A DNA stretch of 64,000 nt from Nannochloris sp. 'desiccata' (taxonomy: Eukaryota; Chlorophyta; Trebouxiophyceae; Chlorellales; Chlorellaceae): contig JAGTXX020000002.1 in assembly GCA_019044685.2 (NCBI GenBank), positions 434,001 to 498,000 on the forward strand, in the 5' to 3' direction. This document shows, piece by piece, positions 21,912-32,525 of this stretch. Below the pieces are notes generated by a model that saw only the letters and a list, made by a program, of their open reading frames with translations, was not told where the DNA came from and searched no databases. How positions within the stretch are numbered: the first letter of the stretch is position 1; each line of letters starts with the position of its first letter. Both the position numbers and the translations under genes were made by a program.

Positions 21912-22042
21912 GTGCGATTTTTTTTCCAGGCATGGCATGGCAGTAAGGAGTTTGTGTTTACCAAATGATGTTGTTTATTATTGTCTTTAACTGACGTTGT
22001 GTGTTATTTAGTTAACTTTGTAAGAAAATTTCCATCTTATGC

Positions 22043-23243
22043 TCATGTTGTATCAAGGTCAAAGTCAGCAGAGTTTAAAGAAAGAAGAGGAGAGCTACCA
22101 TCGCTTCCATTTCCACCTTTATCTGTTTGTCTATGTAGTGCTATGTGTTCTTCACTTCCCTTGTCATTGAATAGACGAACGTCCATAAAAGCATCAGCTT
22201 CATCCTCGCCCTCCCACTTGAAACGCTGTTGCTGTTGTTGGTTTAGCTGTTGCTGTTGCTGTGGTTGTTGATATTCATCTAGATTATAATATTCACTTGG
22301 TGAAGGTAGCGATAAAGATGGGGAGATAGGGAAAGACCAAGCAAGAGTTCCACCTCGTTCTCTTGCTGCCTCTGCTGGCTGTGTCTCTGCAGCAGCAGGG
22401 ACTCCCTGAGGGAGGTGAGGATTCAAGTTGTTGCCGATGAGTTTCTGGGTTAAAAACTGAGCCATGTTCTTCCAACCTTCTCTTTCGACTTGATTTCTGC
22501 GAGGATAAAGAAGAACAAAGAGGAAGAGGTCAAGATTAGTAAAGGTGATAAAGAAAAGAAAGAGGGGTGAGAAAAAGAAGCTTTGCTTACTCTTCGAAGT
22601 TGTTGCTGTGAAGAGCCAGAGCAACTTTTCTCAAACTTGCTCTTAAAACAGCGTGGTATGTATCCAGATCAGCTTCTTTCAGTTCTCTCTCTATATCTAA
22701 GTCGTTCATAATATTTTCCCGGGTTTTAGGGTCTTCTAATGCTTCATCGGCGAAGCCAGGAGAGCCCTTCGAGGCCTTCTGAGGCTGCTGGTCAATACCA
22801 TTTTCAGGAAGGGAAGCTTGTTTCTGAAAAACAAATTCTGGAGGGTCTTCCTCAAAAGGCAAAGCGTTAAGATATTGGTCGTAATCAAGCTCTTCTACAA
22901 CATTCGATTTCGCAGTATTTAGAGGGTGTGTGGGAGCAGATGTATCAGGTCTTGGATTAATGTGAGAGCGAGGTGGCGGATGAAGAGCTCTGTGTTGCGT
23001 GCAAGGTTTTCTTGCTGGCGCTGAACTAGTAGGTCTATCAGCTGGGATATATTTGTTTCTGCGGATATTGCCGCCTGAAGCTGATTTGCTGCTGCGGGTG
23101 CCGCGTACCAACGAGTGAACTGCAGATAAAACTCGTTTGTGCAGACCTGGAGATTTTCTCTGGCGAGCACTCGCTTGGCCTCCAGCTGCTAGCGCAGGAG
23201 AGCTGACGTCACTATTAGCGCGATTTCCTGCCTTCTCTGGCAT
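22043..23243 (-). CDS. conserved-looking protein of unknown function, Gln-rich C-terminus
   Basis: Exons 23243-22591 and 22496-22043 over a 94-base intron; the join reads NNFEE|NQVEREGWKNMAQF and gives 368 residues. I do not recognise it. The first 110 residues are basic and Ser/Pro-rich. A well-ordered helical part follows, with DLDIERELKEADLDTYHAVL then RASLRKVALALHS, spanning the splice site. The C-terminus has Gln runs and a short acidic segment EGEDEADAFMDVRLF. No membrane segment or known domain is visible. The strong donor and acceptor and the smooth helix across the junction support it as a real gene. Confidence 0.68.
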
Positions 23244-23649
23244 GTGTAAATTCTAAAATATAAGTTGAATAGCGAGAGTGGGCAGGTTTCGCGAAAAGAA
23301 GAGCTCTTTGGCACCAAGCTATCAGCTATTTTCAAAGAATATTTTTCTTCAGAAAGGCAGAGAAAACTCGCAGCGTGGTTGCTCTCTTACAACAATAGCC
23401 CCTCCCTAAAGAAATATACAAAATAATCTTTAGAAAATGTATTTAAAAATGCAGGCTGAACACATTAAATCACGCTAACTTCAATTTTCCAGCAAAATTC
23501 TTTGACCTTGCGCCTCGAGCTGTTCCTACAAAACAAAGCTTATAGATGCTTACAGAAGCTACATCAGACAAATATACGCAGAAACAGCACTTTTCAAAAA
23601 TGCAAGGCAACAACTATGCATACGTTACTACTAGTCTTTACTAGAATCT
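23244..23649. other. intergenic: upstream of unknown gene and 3' of VHS-GAT gene
   Basis: 406 bases without a supported gene; no repeat or RNA gene recognised. Confidence 0.5.
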
Positions 23650-26199
23650 CTACCTCCCACTGGCTAAAGCATCAAATGCATCAAAGGCACTCAAAGCACT
23701 CGCAGCAGGAGCTGTTCCTGTTTCTGCTGTAGCTACTGGAGCAGCTGTCACTTCAGGACGAGGCGAAAAAGATCCTCCTCCATTTCCATTTCCTTCTGCA
23801 CTGTTGATTCCAGCACCTATTTTAGGAGTGCTGCCTCTTCTCATAGGAGAGCCTTTTGGAGGAGGAGGCGCTTCTTCTTTTTGAGGCTTCAAAACAACAA
23901 GATCCTTGAAACTATCTGCAACAGGGGGTTGTCCTGGCATTTGATTTGTTCCATACATTCCTGGAGTAGCAGCACCGAAGCCTTGGTGATGTTGAGGGGT
24001 AGGAACAAAAGGGGAGGGGCCACCAAAGCCACCAGCTCCCGCAGCTCCAGGAGCACCAGTTGAAGGAAATTGCTGCGCTGAGTAGTGTTGTTGCTGTTGG
24101 TGGTGATATGGCACTGCTCCTGCAGTAGGTAAAGGAGCGTGGAACGCTTGATACGCAGAAGAAGAACCCAACATCTCAGTGCCCTTGCTGGCAGGACCGG
24201 GAGCATGACCAGCACCAAAGTCCGCACCACCTCCAGCTGCAGCAGGAGCTGTATATGGGCCTGGCGTAGGTACAAATCCAGCTGCTGTAGGATCGTGTCC
24301 AGGGATTACTAATGAAGGAGGGCGGTTGAAAGCACTTGCAGCAGGGCGAGAATTGGCATCGGCAGGACCCGGAGCGGCAGCAGCAAAGGGGTTTCCGGAA
24401 GGACGAGAAGAAAGGGCCGGAGGTCCAGATACAGCTGCACTTGGTGTAGGGACGGTAGTAGCATTAGCAGTGGTGGTAGTAGTAGTAGCAGCAGAAGGTG
24501 AAGGCGGAGGGACGGAGACTGTGCTTGGTTCTCTGGATAAGCTTAATTGTGAAAAGGCATCGTCACTTAGGAAAGGATTTAACTTTGGCTTTGACTTTTC
24601 ACCACCACCCGCTGCCGAAGGAGATGCCACAGGGCTAGATACTTTAGGAGAAGGCTCCTTTACTGTAGAATCTTTAGTCGAAGAAGAAGGAATCGGTGCC
24701 TCTGCACTCCCGCCACCACCACCGCCACCACTGTTACCAGCTGCAAAGGGGTTGTTCATAGGAGGTGGTACCATAGGTGCAGGTGGGAGGAAAGGATCAG
24801 CTGCTTTTGACCCAGGTTCAGCCGCAGGGGTCCAATCTAAATCTAATAAATCCATTAAATTAGCAGGAGCAGCTGGGGCAGTTGTAGTTGCGGCATTGGC
24901 GGCGGCCGGAGACGACACGGTGGCTGCTGCGGTAGAGGCAGCAGCAGCAGCAGCTGCAGCAGCCCCTGCTGTTGCTGCTCCTGCACCTGGCCCCACAACT
25001 ACTGGTGGAGCCCTTCTACCATCAGCTACTTCCATCAGTGCCAATCTTCTATCCAACGCTCTCTGTGCATCATCATTCACTTCAATCGCAGCAGCAACAA
25101 CCCCTTCATCACTATTACCAGAGCCAAGCAACCCAGCTACCCTCTCTTTAATAGCCTCACACGCGCCAACTACTTCCACACAATATTCTTCTTTTACTGC
25201 AGCATAGTTTGCTTCCTTCTCAGCTCCGTCCAGGACTTCGTTCAGCAAAGCAATAGAACCACGAGCAGTTTCCAAATCAGACTGAAGCTCGGGTGTAGAC
25301 CGGCCAGGACGGAGAAGATTCGGACCGAGGTTTACGGCACCTCTCCCGCCGCCGCCGTGACCATTCTCTTGGTGCCCTTGTTGGTGCGGAGAGGGACGAT
25401 GTCTGTGACGAGCATTCCCAGGATGATGTGGACTCCCTGCGCCTCCTCCTCCTCCTAATACACCTCCAAGCCCTGCAGCTCCGGGGCTAGCAACTCCACC
25501 AGCAGCAGCGGCGGCGGGCGAAGGCGGTGAAAGACCAGGGTACGGCTGAAAGACTTGATCAGTCGGTGCTCCTCGAGGTCCAAATGGCAACCCCCTTTGT
25601 TTTAATCTATTGAACAACGCAGAATACGCAGGGATGTTGATTTCATACGCCCATTCTTGAATCAATGCGAGGACCAGTCGTTGTATTTCTGTGGCGCACC
25701 AGATTGATCGATCAGCCATTCGGGCGAGTTCACCAGTGAAAAGATCGCTTCTGGCCAGCTCGTTATGGAAGGTCTCTCCACAAGCTCGCATACAGTTTTC
25801 GAGGAGTTGTAAAGCGACGTATTGCACACGCTGGTTCCGCGTGCGTAGGCGGAGACAAATTCGTTTACAGGCCTTATTTGCTGCATAGGTGGGGTCGACA
25901 GCGCCATTGATTGTGCTGACGACATCCATATTTTGTGCCAAGTTGGGTGCTGAGAGGTATTCGCTGGTAGCGCGGTCGATAGCTTGGTATAATCGAGGTT
26001 TGATTGCCTTAGCTCCGGCCGGAAGCCGGGAGAAGAGACCCTGTAGAGAAAATTGATAGGAAAAAAGAATAAATTGTGAGATCCGATTAAGAGATTGAAA
26101 ATTTCGAATGGAAAAGATGATAACCTTAACCAGTATGTAGACATTAATGAAACATAAAACGCTAAATGAAGACAGTGAAGGGAGTAGAATACGCACCAT
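23650..26199 (-). CDS. VHS-GAT ubiquitin-sorting adaptor, TOM1-like
   Basis: Most likely a one-codon first exon (ATG at 26199-26197, followed by GTGCGT) and exon 2 from 26040, over a 156-base intron, giving 797 residues starting MGLFSRLPAG. Without this splice the N-terminus is an implausible hydrophobic stretch encoded by the intron. A VHS domain covers about residues 15-160 (DRATSEYLSAPN, ANKACKRICLRLRTRNQRVQ, LLENCMRACGETFHNEL). A GAT domain lies near 250-340 (PELQSDLETARGSIALLNEVL). The rest is Pro/Ala/Gly-rich. Plants lack an early ESCRT-0 and use such TOM1-like proteins as ubiquitin receptors that send membrane cargo to multivesicular bodies; the same role is inferred. A longer first exon upstream cannot be excluded. 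Confidence 0.86.
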   Translation of the reverse strand: MVRILLPSLSSFSVLCFINVYILVKVIIFSIRNFQSLNRISQFILFSYQFSLQGLFSRLPAGAKAIKPRLYQAIDRATSEYLSAPNLAQNMDVVSTINGAVDPTYAANKACKRICLRLRTRNQRVQYVALQLLENCMRACGETFHNELARSDLFTGELARMADRSIWCATEIQRLVLALIQEWAYEINIPAYSALFNRLKQRGLPFGPRGAPTDQVFQPYPGLSPPSPAAAAAGGVASPGAAGLGGVLGGGGGAGSPHHPGNARHRHRPSPHQQGHQENGHGGGGRGAVNLGPNLLRPGRSTPELQSDLETARGSIALLNEVLDGAEKEANYAAVKEEYCVEVVGACEAIKERVAGLLGSGNSDEGVVAAAIEVNDDAQRALDRRLALMEVADGRRAPPVVVGPGAGAATAGAAAAAAAAASTAAATVSSPAAANAATTTAPAAPANLMDLLDLDWTPAAEPGSKAADPFLPPAPMVPPPMNNPFAAGNSGGGGGGGSAEAPIPSSSTKDSTVKEPSPKVSSPVASPSAAGGGEKSKPKLNPFLSDDAFSQLSLSREPSTVSVPPPSPSAATTTTTTANATTVPTPSAAVSGPPALSSRPSGNPFAAAAPGPADANSRPAASAFNRPPSLVIPGHDPTAAGFVPTPGPYTAPAAAGGGADFGAGHAPGPASKGTEMLGSSSAYQAFHAPLPTAGAVPYHHQQQQHYSAQQFPSTGAPGAAGAGGFGGPSPFVPTPQHHQGFGAATPGMYGTNQMPGQPPVADSFKDLVVLKPQKEEAPPPPKGSPMRRGSTPKIGAGINSAEGNGNGGGSFSPRPEVTAAPVATAETGTAPAASALSAFDAFDALASGR

Positions 26200-26726
26200 A
26201 TTATTTGAGATGCCTACTTAGGTTCTTCTCAGGTGGATGTTCCAAGAGGATCAAGCACCTTTGGGGCGCGAGAGCCGGCTTTTCAGTATATATTGTAAGT
26301 TTTAGGGAACCCATCTGTCATCCAAGGCGTTTTCTCCGCACGCGTGATGCCCCCTTCGTTCCTGCTTTGCTGGAAGCAACTCGAAAATTTGAGTTCAGCT
26401 GTTGCACAAAATTCTGGAATTAATGCTATTTTCTTAAATCTGTTACTTCTCCAAGTTGTATACTTAACATCGTAGAGGGTGCTTGCGGAATTGCGGGTTT
26501 TATCATTATTAAAAATATAGTTTGCCTGCTAGTCGAAATTTTATTCAAAGATGGACTTTGCCACAGGAAATACGTTGCCCCGGCATCATAAATCAATTAC
26601 TAGAAAGACAAAAATTTCTACCGAAGGTCCGACAGTTCTTCTTAACGCGAATTAGCACCCTGACTCGAATGCAGCAAATCCTCAACAACAAAAACAACAA
26701 AACAATAATCGTTCCACAATACCTTA
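26200..26726. promoter_or_regulatory. divergent upstream region of VHS-GAT and anchored coiled-coil genes
   Basis: 527 bases between the two start codons. A plus-strand open frame from 26522 runs into the coiled-coil gene in another frame and has no supporting features. No distinct motif or repeat. Confidence 0.4.
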
Positions 26727-27352
26727 ATGTACCTTCCATCTGCAGACAAAGAAAATCAAGAGAATCATCTCAAATCAAAAACATCTTCAGGGGGAGGTGG
26801 CGTCCCTCTTGGTGGAGTAGTCGTTGCAGGTGCATTAACCGTCGGTGCCGGCATTGTAAAATTAGTTCAACGCCACCTGGTCCTCTCCTCTCAACTGGAA
26901 ACAACTCAAAGCGAGCTTCGACATACCACCAGTCAACTTAGCGAACTCTCTGATCAGCTGGATTACACAAAAGAGGAGCTCACGCAAGCTCAAAGTGAAT
27001 TAGAAACTTCAGTGACGATGCTGGAGCAAAGGACCAAGGAGCTTGCAGAGGAGCGATTTGCCTTGGAGGCTGCCCGAGGAGAGCTTGGATTAACACAGTC
27101 AAGGATTGGAATGATCGAGAGAGAATTAAAATCCACGAAAAGGCGAGCAAAACGAATTGAGTATTCATTTATTTATCTGAATAAAAGTAAAATCCAAAAT
27201 GGAATAATCAACGCTCCTGTTCTTTCTCTCTCTCTTTTTCTATTTGCAGGAACTTGTCTTCGTATGAGAGTTTATTGGATAAGGCACGTATGGATTTAAA
27301 TGGAGCGCGCTCAAATACTGAAGGAAGCCCTGGAGGATTCTGGGCGGCCTAG
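26727..27352 (+). CDS. N-anchored coiled-coil protein (family member)
   Basis: Exons 26727-27160 and 27250-27352 over an 89-base intron, giving 178 residues. A Ser/Gly-rich N-terminus leads into a Gly/Ala/Val-rich membrane segment at about residues 26-46 (VPLGGVVVAGALTVGAGIVK), then a near-continuous coiled coil (residues 50-145) with heptad-like SQLETTQSELRHTTSQLSEL. Exon 2 adds RI|ENLSSYESLLDKARMDL and ends GGFWAA. The layout matches the minus-strand cluster at 48-56 kb and the gene at 62059, although here the intron follows the coiled coil (phase 2) rather than the anchor. Function unknown; an organelle-membrane scaffold or tether is a guess from shape alone. Confidence 0.68.
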
Positions 27353-28027
27353 CTTATTTGCAAAAAGAAAAGGCTACCACGTTTGACTTGCCGGTGAGAT
27401 ACCGACAGGACAAAAATTGAATTTAGTGTTAATTTTAGCGTTATCATCGAAAATTTTAGCTGTACTAGTGAAATTTTGTCAAGTAGAATAGTCTATATTT
27501 ACGTAAACTTTGTTTAAATTTGTATAAGGTGTTGAAAGAAGTGGGTAAATTAGCGAGCTCAGGTGCATGTAGAAGTGCAGCAGAGGCCGTTGATGGGGCG
27601 CAGCACTTTCAGAGACGAGCGCTTCTTGTAATCGAAAGAGAATAGAGCTGAAGACTTTATGGTTGGTGCTACTGCGCAACAGAGATGCTGACATTAATTT
27701 AAGTAGTAGAAGCTTTATTCTACACCTCTTTCAGACAAGTAGTATACCAGTAGCTGGGGAGATCTGATACCATCCAGGGTAGAAAGATCGCCCGGCAAAA
27801 GCGGCAAGACGGGCCGCTTTTGCCTTTTTGGCAGAACACCACTTGTACTGTAAGTCATTATAAGACGGTTTTTATTGGCCGGAATTATAACCTAACATAA
27901 AGCTATCTTTCTGTAACGCATTCTGCTGCGCAGCTGTGCCTATAAGGTTGGATTTACAATCATTAAAAATTTACGTTCTATTTACGCTATTATGTTTTGT
28001 TAATATTTCAGCCATAACGCCCCTGCT
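27353..28027. other. intergenic with a strong hairpin
   Basis: 675 bases between the anchored coiled-coil gene and the SBP-box gene. No protein gene is supported. The only structured element seen is the 12-pair inverted repeat at 27794-27824. Confidence 0.5.
27794..27824. repeat. perfect 12-bp inverted repeat, 7-base loop
   Basis: GGCAAAAGCGGC (27794-27805) and its exact reverse complement GCCGCTTTTGCC (27813-27824) flank a 7-base loop, followed by TTTTT. The RNA would form a stable hairpin. It is in an intergenic region of a eukaryote, so a bacterial-type terminator is unlikely; part of a small RNA or a DNA cruciform are alternatives. Confidence 0.75.
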
Positions 28028-29241
28028 ATGGAACCCCAGAGTATTGATAAAATGGATGAGCTGATTCTTGCGTCGTTACAAGAGCTCTGCATGCCGCCGG
28101 GCAGCACCTCATGCAATACTTTTCCAAAGCAGCCAGCTCTAAAAAGAACTTATAAGAAGCATGGGAGTGCATCAACTAAGAGAGCCTCCTGCCAAGTTGC
28201 TGGTTGTGAGCATACCCTTGTTACTGCTTATGCAAAGGTAAAAATATTCTCGCATAGATCATGAATTCGAGATTTTGAAGCTGTTTTTTGACCTGTTCAG
28301 TATGAAACCCCTGCTAAAATATCGATATTGTATCTCTGTAGAAGTATAGAGTGTGCAACGTGCACGTAAAGAGTCCTCAGGTCCATATTCACGATGACGT
28401 TCAGCGATTTTGTCAGAAGGCAAGAATAACTTGTACCTGCAACATTTTTAAATTAATACAGCAGCCCGTCTTCACTCTCTGCTCTTGAATTTTATTGATA
28501 TTTCAATTCCTATATGATTCCTCTTTTTTGCAGTGCTCCCGCTTCCATCCTGTAGCTGAATTCGATGGGTACCGCAGAACATGCCGAATTCGGCTTGCCC
28601 AGCACAACACTAGGCGCCGTTTAATTCGTGCCATGCAGCGCGCTGATAGAGAATCTTCCCCCGCCCATTCTTCAGGAGAAGAGGTTAAAGTGCGAATTGT
28701 GTATCCCCCTAGAACGCACCAGCAGGTGCCTCATGACCAGCAGCAAACGCTCCTTGCCGCTGCTCCCCAACAATCTCCACCCCCCCAACTGCCCTCCCGC
28801 CCTGCTGCTGGCGCTAGTGATATGCATACAGCTCTATTAGAAGTAGTGCTTGCTAGATTACAAGGATCTGATGCTGATGCTCTTGGTGGTGCGGTTGATG
28901 ACCCCTCAAGGCAGCCAGCAGAGTACAATCCTTATTCCTCTTTCTCAGTCCCCCCCACGGCACCTTCTTCTGCAATTCCGGCTGTATATAGACCTCCTTC
29001 TCTTTCCCTTGGTCCTGCTATTTCTTTTCCCCAGTACCATCAGAATCAACTGCTGCAGCAGGTCCCGCTCCCATCTGGCGGCGAGGCGGAGGCGGAGGCT
29101 ATGCTCAACAGCGTGGACCCTCAGCAATTAGTCCACATGTTGCAATTAATCATTTCTTTGCAGCAAATGGGATGTACTTTAGATCAATTAGAGCATCCTG
29201 AGGTATTGCCTCTAATGATATCGCTTTTACAAACAGTCTGA
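28028..29241 (+). CDS. SBP-box transcription factor
   Basis: Exons 28028-28237, 28342-28419 and 28534-29241 give 331 residues. The SBP domain (about residues 54-130) is assembled from all three exons: CQVAGCEHTLVTAYAK | KYRVCNVHVKSPQVHIHDD and VQRFCQK | CSRFHPVAEFDGYRRTCRI, then RLAQHNTRRR. It has the eight Cys/His ligands of the two zinc sites and the basic C-terminal nuclear-localisation part. The second intron starts with GC rather than GT (AAG|GCAAGA) and ends in AG. The C-terminal half is Pro/Gln/Ser-rich. SBP proteins bind GTAC-core DNA; in algae they include copper-response and developmental regulators. The copper role cannot be judged here. This family is confined to the green lineage and is a main clue to the host. 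Confidence 0.93.
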
Positions 29242-29282
29242 ATGATTAATTAAGAGATCTAACAATACTAGCAATAATAATA

Positions 29283-29310
29283 AAAAGAGAAGCCGGGTTT
29301 TTTCTCTTTT
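29283..29310. repeat. 9-bp inverted repeat after the SBP-box gene
   Basis: AAAAGAGAA (29283-29291) and TTCTCTTTT (29302-29310) can pair across a 10-base loop containing GCCGGG. It lies about 40 bases after the SBP stop codon, so it would sit in the 3' end of that message or just past it. Confidence 0.5.
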
Positions 29311-29793
29311 CCTTCTTCCTTTTTTTCAATTTTCTTCTAATAACTAAGCGTTAATTGGCAGCACCGAGGAGTTGTCGCTATGTTTGCGAATGGTAAATGT
29401 CTAATACTACTTCTTTCTGACCAGTTTTATGTCAATGAACCCAGCAGAGAGGTGGGGGGAGTTGTTCCTTTTCCCCCTTTCCACCTGCCACATGCAATAT
29501 ATTTTTACATCACCTTTTCCCTACTTACAGAAATTGTTAACGATGCTGTACGCACGTCGTCTATCTCTCTATTTTCCGCTCTGTATTTCGTCCTTGTTTG
29601 TTTTGCTCCCTTTCGGTTTCTTTTCTTTTTCCCCGCCAAGACGTTGAAAATTTCTGCTATTTTTTTCCAAATCATACTACTTGACTTCCCGTCCCTCGGT
29701 TTTTCAGGCGGGTGTTCCATCTTTCTTTCTCTCGGGTACATTGTGCATCATCACCATCATCATCCGTGTTCAGTCAAGCTTCTCTCTGAGGAT

Positions 29794-29996
29794 ACCATCA
29801 ATACTACTTGTAAAAGACATTCTGTATGGTAAACTGCGCTAAGATTCAACAAATCGAACACACCGGATTTTTAGAGCTTCTCCAGACCTTCCAGTTTACC
29901 AGCAATACGCCTTGTAGAAGACATTCTGCATGGTAAACTGTGCTAAGATTCAACAAATCGAACACAGCGGATTTTCAGAGCTTCTCCAGACCTTCC
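29794..29996. repeat. tandem direct duplication, 104-base period
   Basis: Two copies, 29794-29892 and 29898-29996, align without gaps over 99 bases at an offset of 104, with about nine mismatches. Both contain CTAAGATTCAACAAATCGAA and AGAGCTTCTCCAGACCTTCC. Neither copy has a long open frame. It ends about 135 bases before the malic enzyme start codon. Confidence 0.85.
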
Positions 29997-30133
29997 CCCC
30001 ACCCACCCACCCAAAAAAAATGATTTATGATAAATGGCTTCGACCATACATTGCCCATCTTTTATTGTAATAATCCGTCTTATCAAGCTTTAATTTACTA
30101 TACTACTCCTATCTCTGCGTAAATAACTAAACA

Positions 30134-32325
30134 ATGGCAGAAAAAGAGTCCAACACTATGGAGAGCATTCCAAGCCCAGTTGAGGCCCTAGAGCAGGAGA
30201 AGCTGGATGTAAAGCAAGAGTCACAACAAGAAAAGAAACCTCTGGCCGATACTACCTCCTTCACTTCAGAAAGTGATATCGAGAAGGTTCCACATTCGAA
30301 ATTAGTGGATGTAACAAAGCCGGGCAGGCCAGACCAAACTCGAAGCCGAGAGCTGAGAAAGCTCACAGGCGCTGCTCTACTGAGCAATGCCTGGCTGAAC
30401 CGCGGTACGGGGTTTAACCTTGAGCAACGACGTCAGCTTAAGCTTGAAGGTCTCTTACCTCCAAATTGTGAGACTTTGCAACTCCAGTCTGAACGTGTTC
30501 TCGAGCAACTGGAAGCTAAGAATTTAGTTCCTTTGAATCAATTCAATATTCTAAAAGAGATTTCATCTACCAATCAGACTTTATTCTACAAAGTTTTGAT
30601 AGATAATATTGAGAAATTAGCTCCGGTTGTGTATACACCCACTGTGGGGGAAGCGTGTAAGCGCTTTGACCATATTTACAGAGAACCTTCCGGTATTTAT
30701 CTTAGCGCATTTCACAATAAAGGTCGATTTAGCGAATTATTAAAAAATTGGCCTAGCAAAGCGGTGCAAATTATAGTTGTGACAGATGGAAGCAGAATTT
30801 TAGGTCTAGGAGATTTGGGGACCAATGGAATGGGAATACCCCTTGGCAAAATTTCTCTGTTTGTTGCAGCGGGTGGTTTCCACCCGGAGCACTCGCTGCC
30901 TCTGTGCTTAGATGCTGGAACAAATAATGAAGACCTACTCAAAGATAAATTCTACATGGTGTGTTCATTTCTATATTTGTCACAGAAAATTTTCACTATT
31001 TTTCAATTTTTTAAATTTTGACTCCTATCTTCTTCTTTTTTCACTTGCAGGGTGAGAAGCAGAAGCGATTAGAAGGCGATGCTTATTGGGACGCTATTGA
31101 TGAACTATGCGACGCTGTCAAGTCTCTCTGGCCAGATGCTCTGTTACAGTTTGAAGACTTTGAAACTCAAAAGGCCTTTGAAATTTTGGAGCGTAGGCGC
31201 TGCAGACAACTTTGTTTCAATGATGATATTCAAGGCACAGGTGCAGTAGTCGTAGCTGGGATTATAAATGGCCTCAAAATCCAAAATACCGACCCATCTG
31301 ATGTTAGAATTCTGTTTTTTGGTGCTGGAGCGTCTGCTGTTGGCGTCGCTGAAGCTATTGCTGCTTATCTTGAAACTGAAGCTGGTGTTCCGCGAGAACG
31401 AGCCAGAAAAGCGATTTTTTTAGTCGACTCGAAAGGGCTTGTATATGACAACAGAAGCGATGATCTACCTTCTCATAAGAGGTTATTTGCTAAAACAGAT
31501 AAAGATCTTGAGGAAATTGGTTTTGAAAGCAAGGGTGCCTCCAGCGAGAAAATTCACGAGGCCCTGAAAGACTTGAAATCTGTAGTGGCTGCAGTAAAAC
31601 CTCACGCACTCGTTGGTCTTTCTGCTGCTGGCCCATCTTGGAATAAAGAAGTCGTGAAAGAGATGTGTAAACATGTAGAACGGCCTCTTATTTTTCCTTT
31701 ATCAAATCCTACAGACAAGGCCGAGATCACAGCAGAACAAGCTGTGAAATGGAGTGGTGGAGCTGCGATTTTTGCTGCTGGATCACCATTTGACCCTGTG
31801 AAGCTTCCTTCTTCTTCGAAAAAGAAAGTTTCTTTGTCTTCCTCCTCCTCTTCTTCCTCTTCCTCCTCTAGTAGTGATGAAGGTGAGACGTTTTCTTCTT
31901 CCTCAACCTCTTCCTCTTCTGATAACGAGCAAGAAGACAAGAAGAAGAAGCGAGTGCTGATTCCTGGGCAAGCGAATAACGTCTTCATTTTTCCAGGAGT
32001 TGGTTTTGGCGCCGTCATGTCCAAGGCAAAGTACGTTTCAGACGCTATGTTTACTGCTGCAGCAAAAGCACTTGCAGGAACTGTTTCTGAAGAACAACTG
32101 AAAATGGGCCAGCTCTACCCAAAAATGGCGACTTTGCGTGAAACCTCAGCTGCTGTGGCTGCTGCCGTGGCGAAAGAAGCTTGGGAGAGTGGGATTTCTG
32201 GTTTAGAAGAGGTACCCCAGGAAGATTGGGTGGAGTATATTAAAATGAAAATGTGGTCGCCCGAAGGAGAAAAGGAGCAAGGTGTTCCTGGTGAAATTGA
32301 AAACGTAGCACAATCTGAAGAGTGA
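30134..32325 (+). CDS. malic enzyme with Ser-rich insert in the catalytic domain
   Basis: Exons 30134-30958 and 31051-32325 over a 92-base intron give 699 residues. Family blocks: NLVPLNQFNILKEISSTNQ, VVYTPTVGEACKRF, DGSRILGLGDLGTNGMGIPLG (the malate/cofactor site, shown here as DGSRILGLGDLGTNGMG), FNDDIQGTGAVVVAGI, and the NAD(P)-fold FFGAGASAVGVAEAI. The enzyme oxidatively decarboxylates malate to pyruvate and CO2. Two oddities: an N-terminal extension of about 70 charged residues without a clear transit-peptide character, and an insert of about 48 residues at 31807-31953 made of Lys and long Ser/Asp/Glu runs, between GSPFDPV and PGQANNVFIFPG, a place where relatives have about 8-10 residues. 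The cofactor preference cannot be decided safely. Confidence 0.94.
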
Positions 32326-32525
32326 TGGAGTGCGTAGAGGATTTATGTGACGTCTTTTCAATTAGCAATGTATACAATGGAATTTTCAATGTTTGCTTTC
32401 ATCGTGCTGTGGTGGGAGACGATCACCGTCGCTGGGCAGCGTTCATGCTTTGTTCATTTGCCACCTGCTCAGGTGTCTGAAGCTTTTGTTTTTTTAATAT
32501 CTGTAACTTCAAAATAAACAACCCT

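Larger units (their letters stand above)
29242..30133. other. intergenic with a 104-base tandem duplication
   Basis: 892 bases between the SBP-box and malic enzyme genes. No convincing protein gene; the frame at 29380-29832 is pyrimidine-rich chance coding. Contains an inverted repeat just after the SBP stop and a direct duplication at 29794-29996. Confidence 0.5.

Noticed and set aside
24326..25207. 293-residue plus-strand open frame
   Set aside because: It is the antisense of the Ala/Pro/Gly-rich part of the VHS-GAT gene; low-complexity codons leave the opposite strand open. No domain is visible.
26522..26941. 139-residue plus-strand frame overlapping the anchored coiled-coil gene
   Set aside because: Out of frame with the well-formed membrane segment and coiled coil; its own translation is Arg/Ser-rich and featureless.
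27794..27830. bacterial-type intrinsic terminator
   Set aside because: The hairpin plus T-run looks like one, but the window is clearly a nuclear genome with spliced genes, so this reading does not apply.
29380..29832. 150-residue plus-strand frame with many hydrophobic residues
   Set aside because: Lies in pyrimidine-rich intergenic DNA, no domain, and runs into the tandem duplication; Phe/Leu/Ser content follows from T/C bias.
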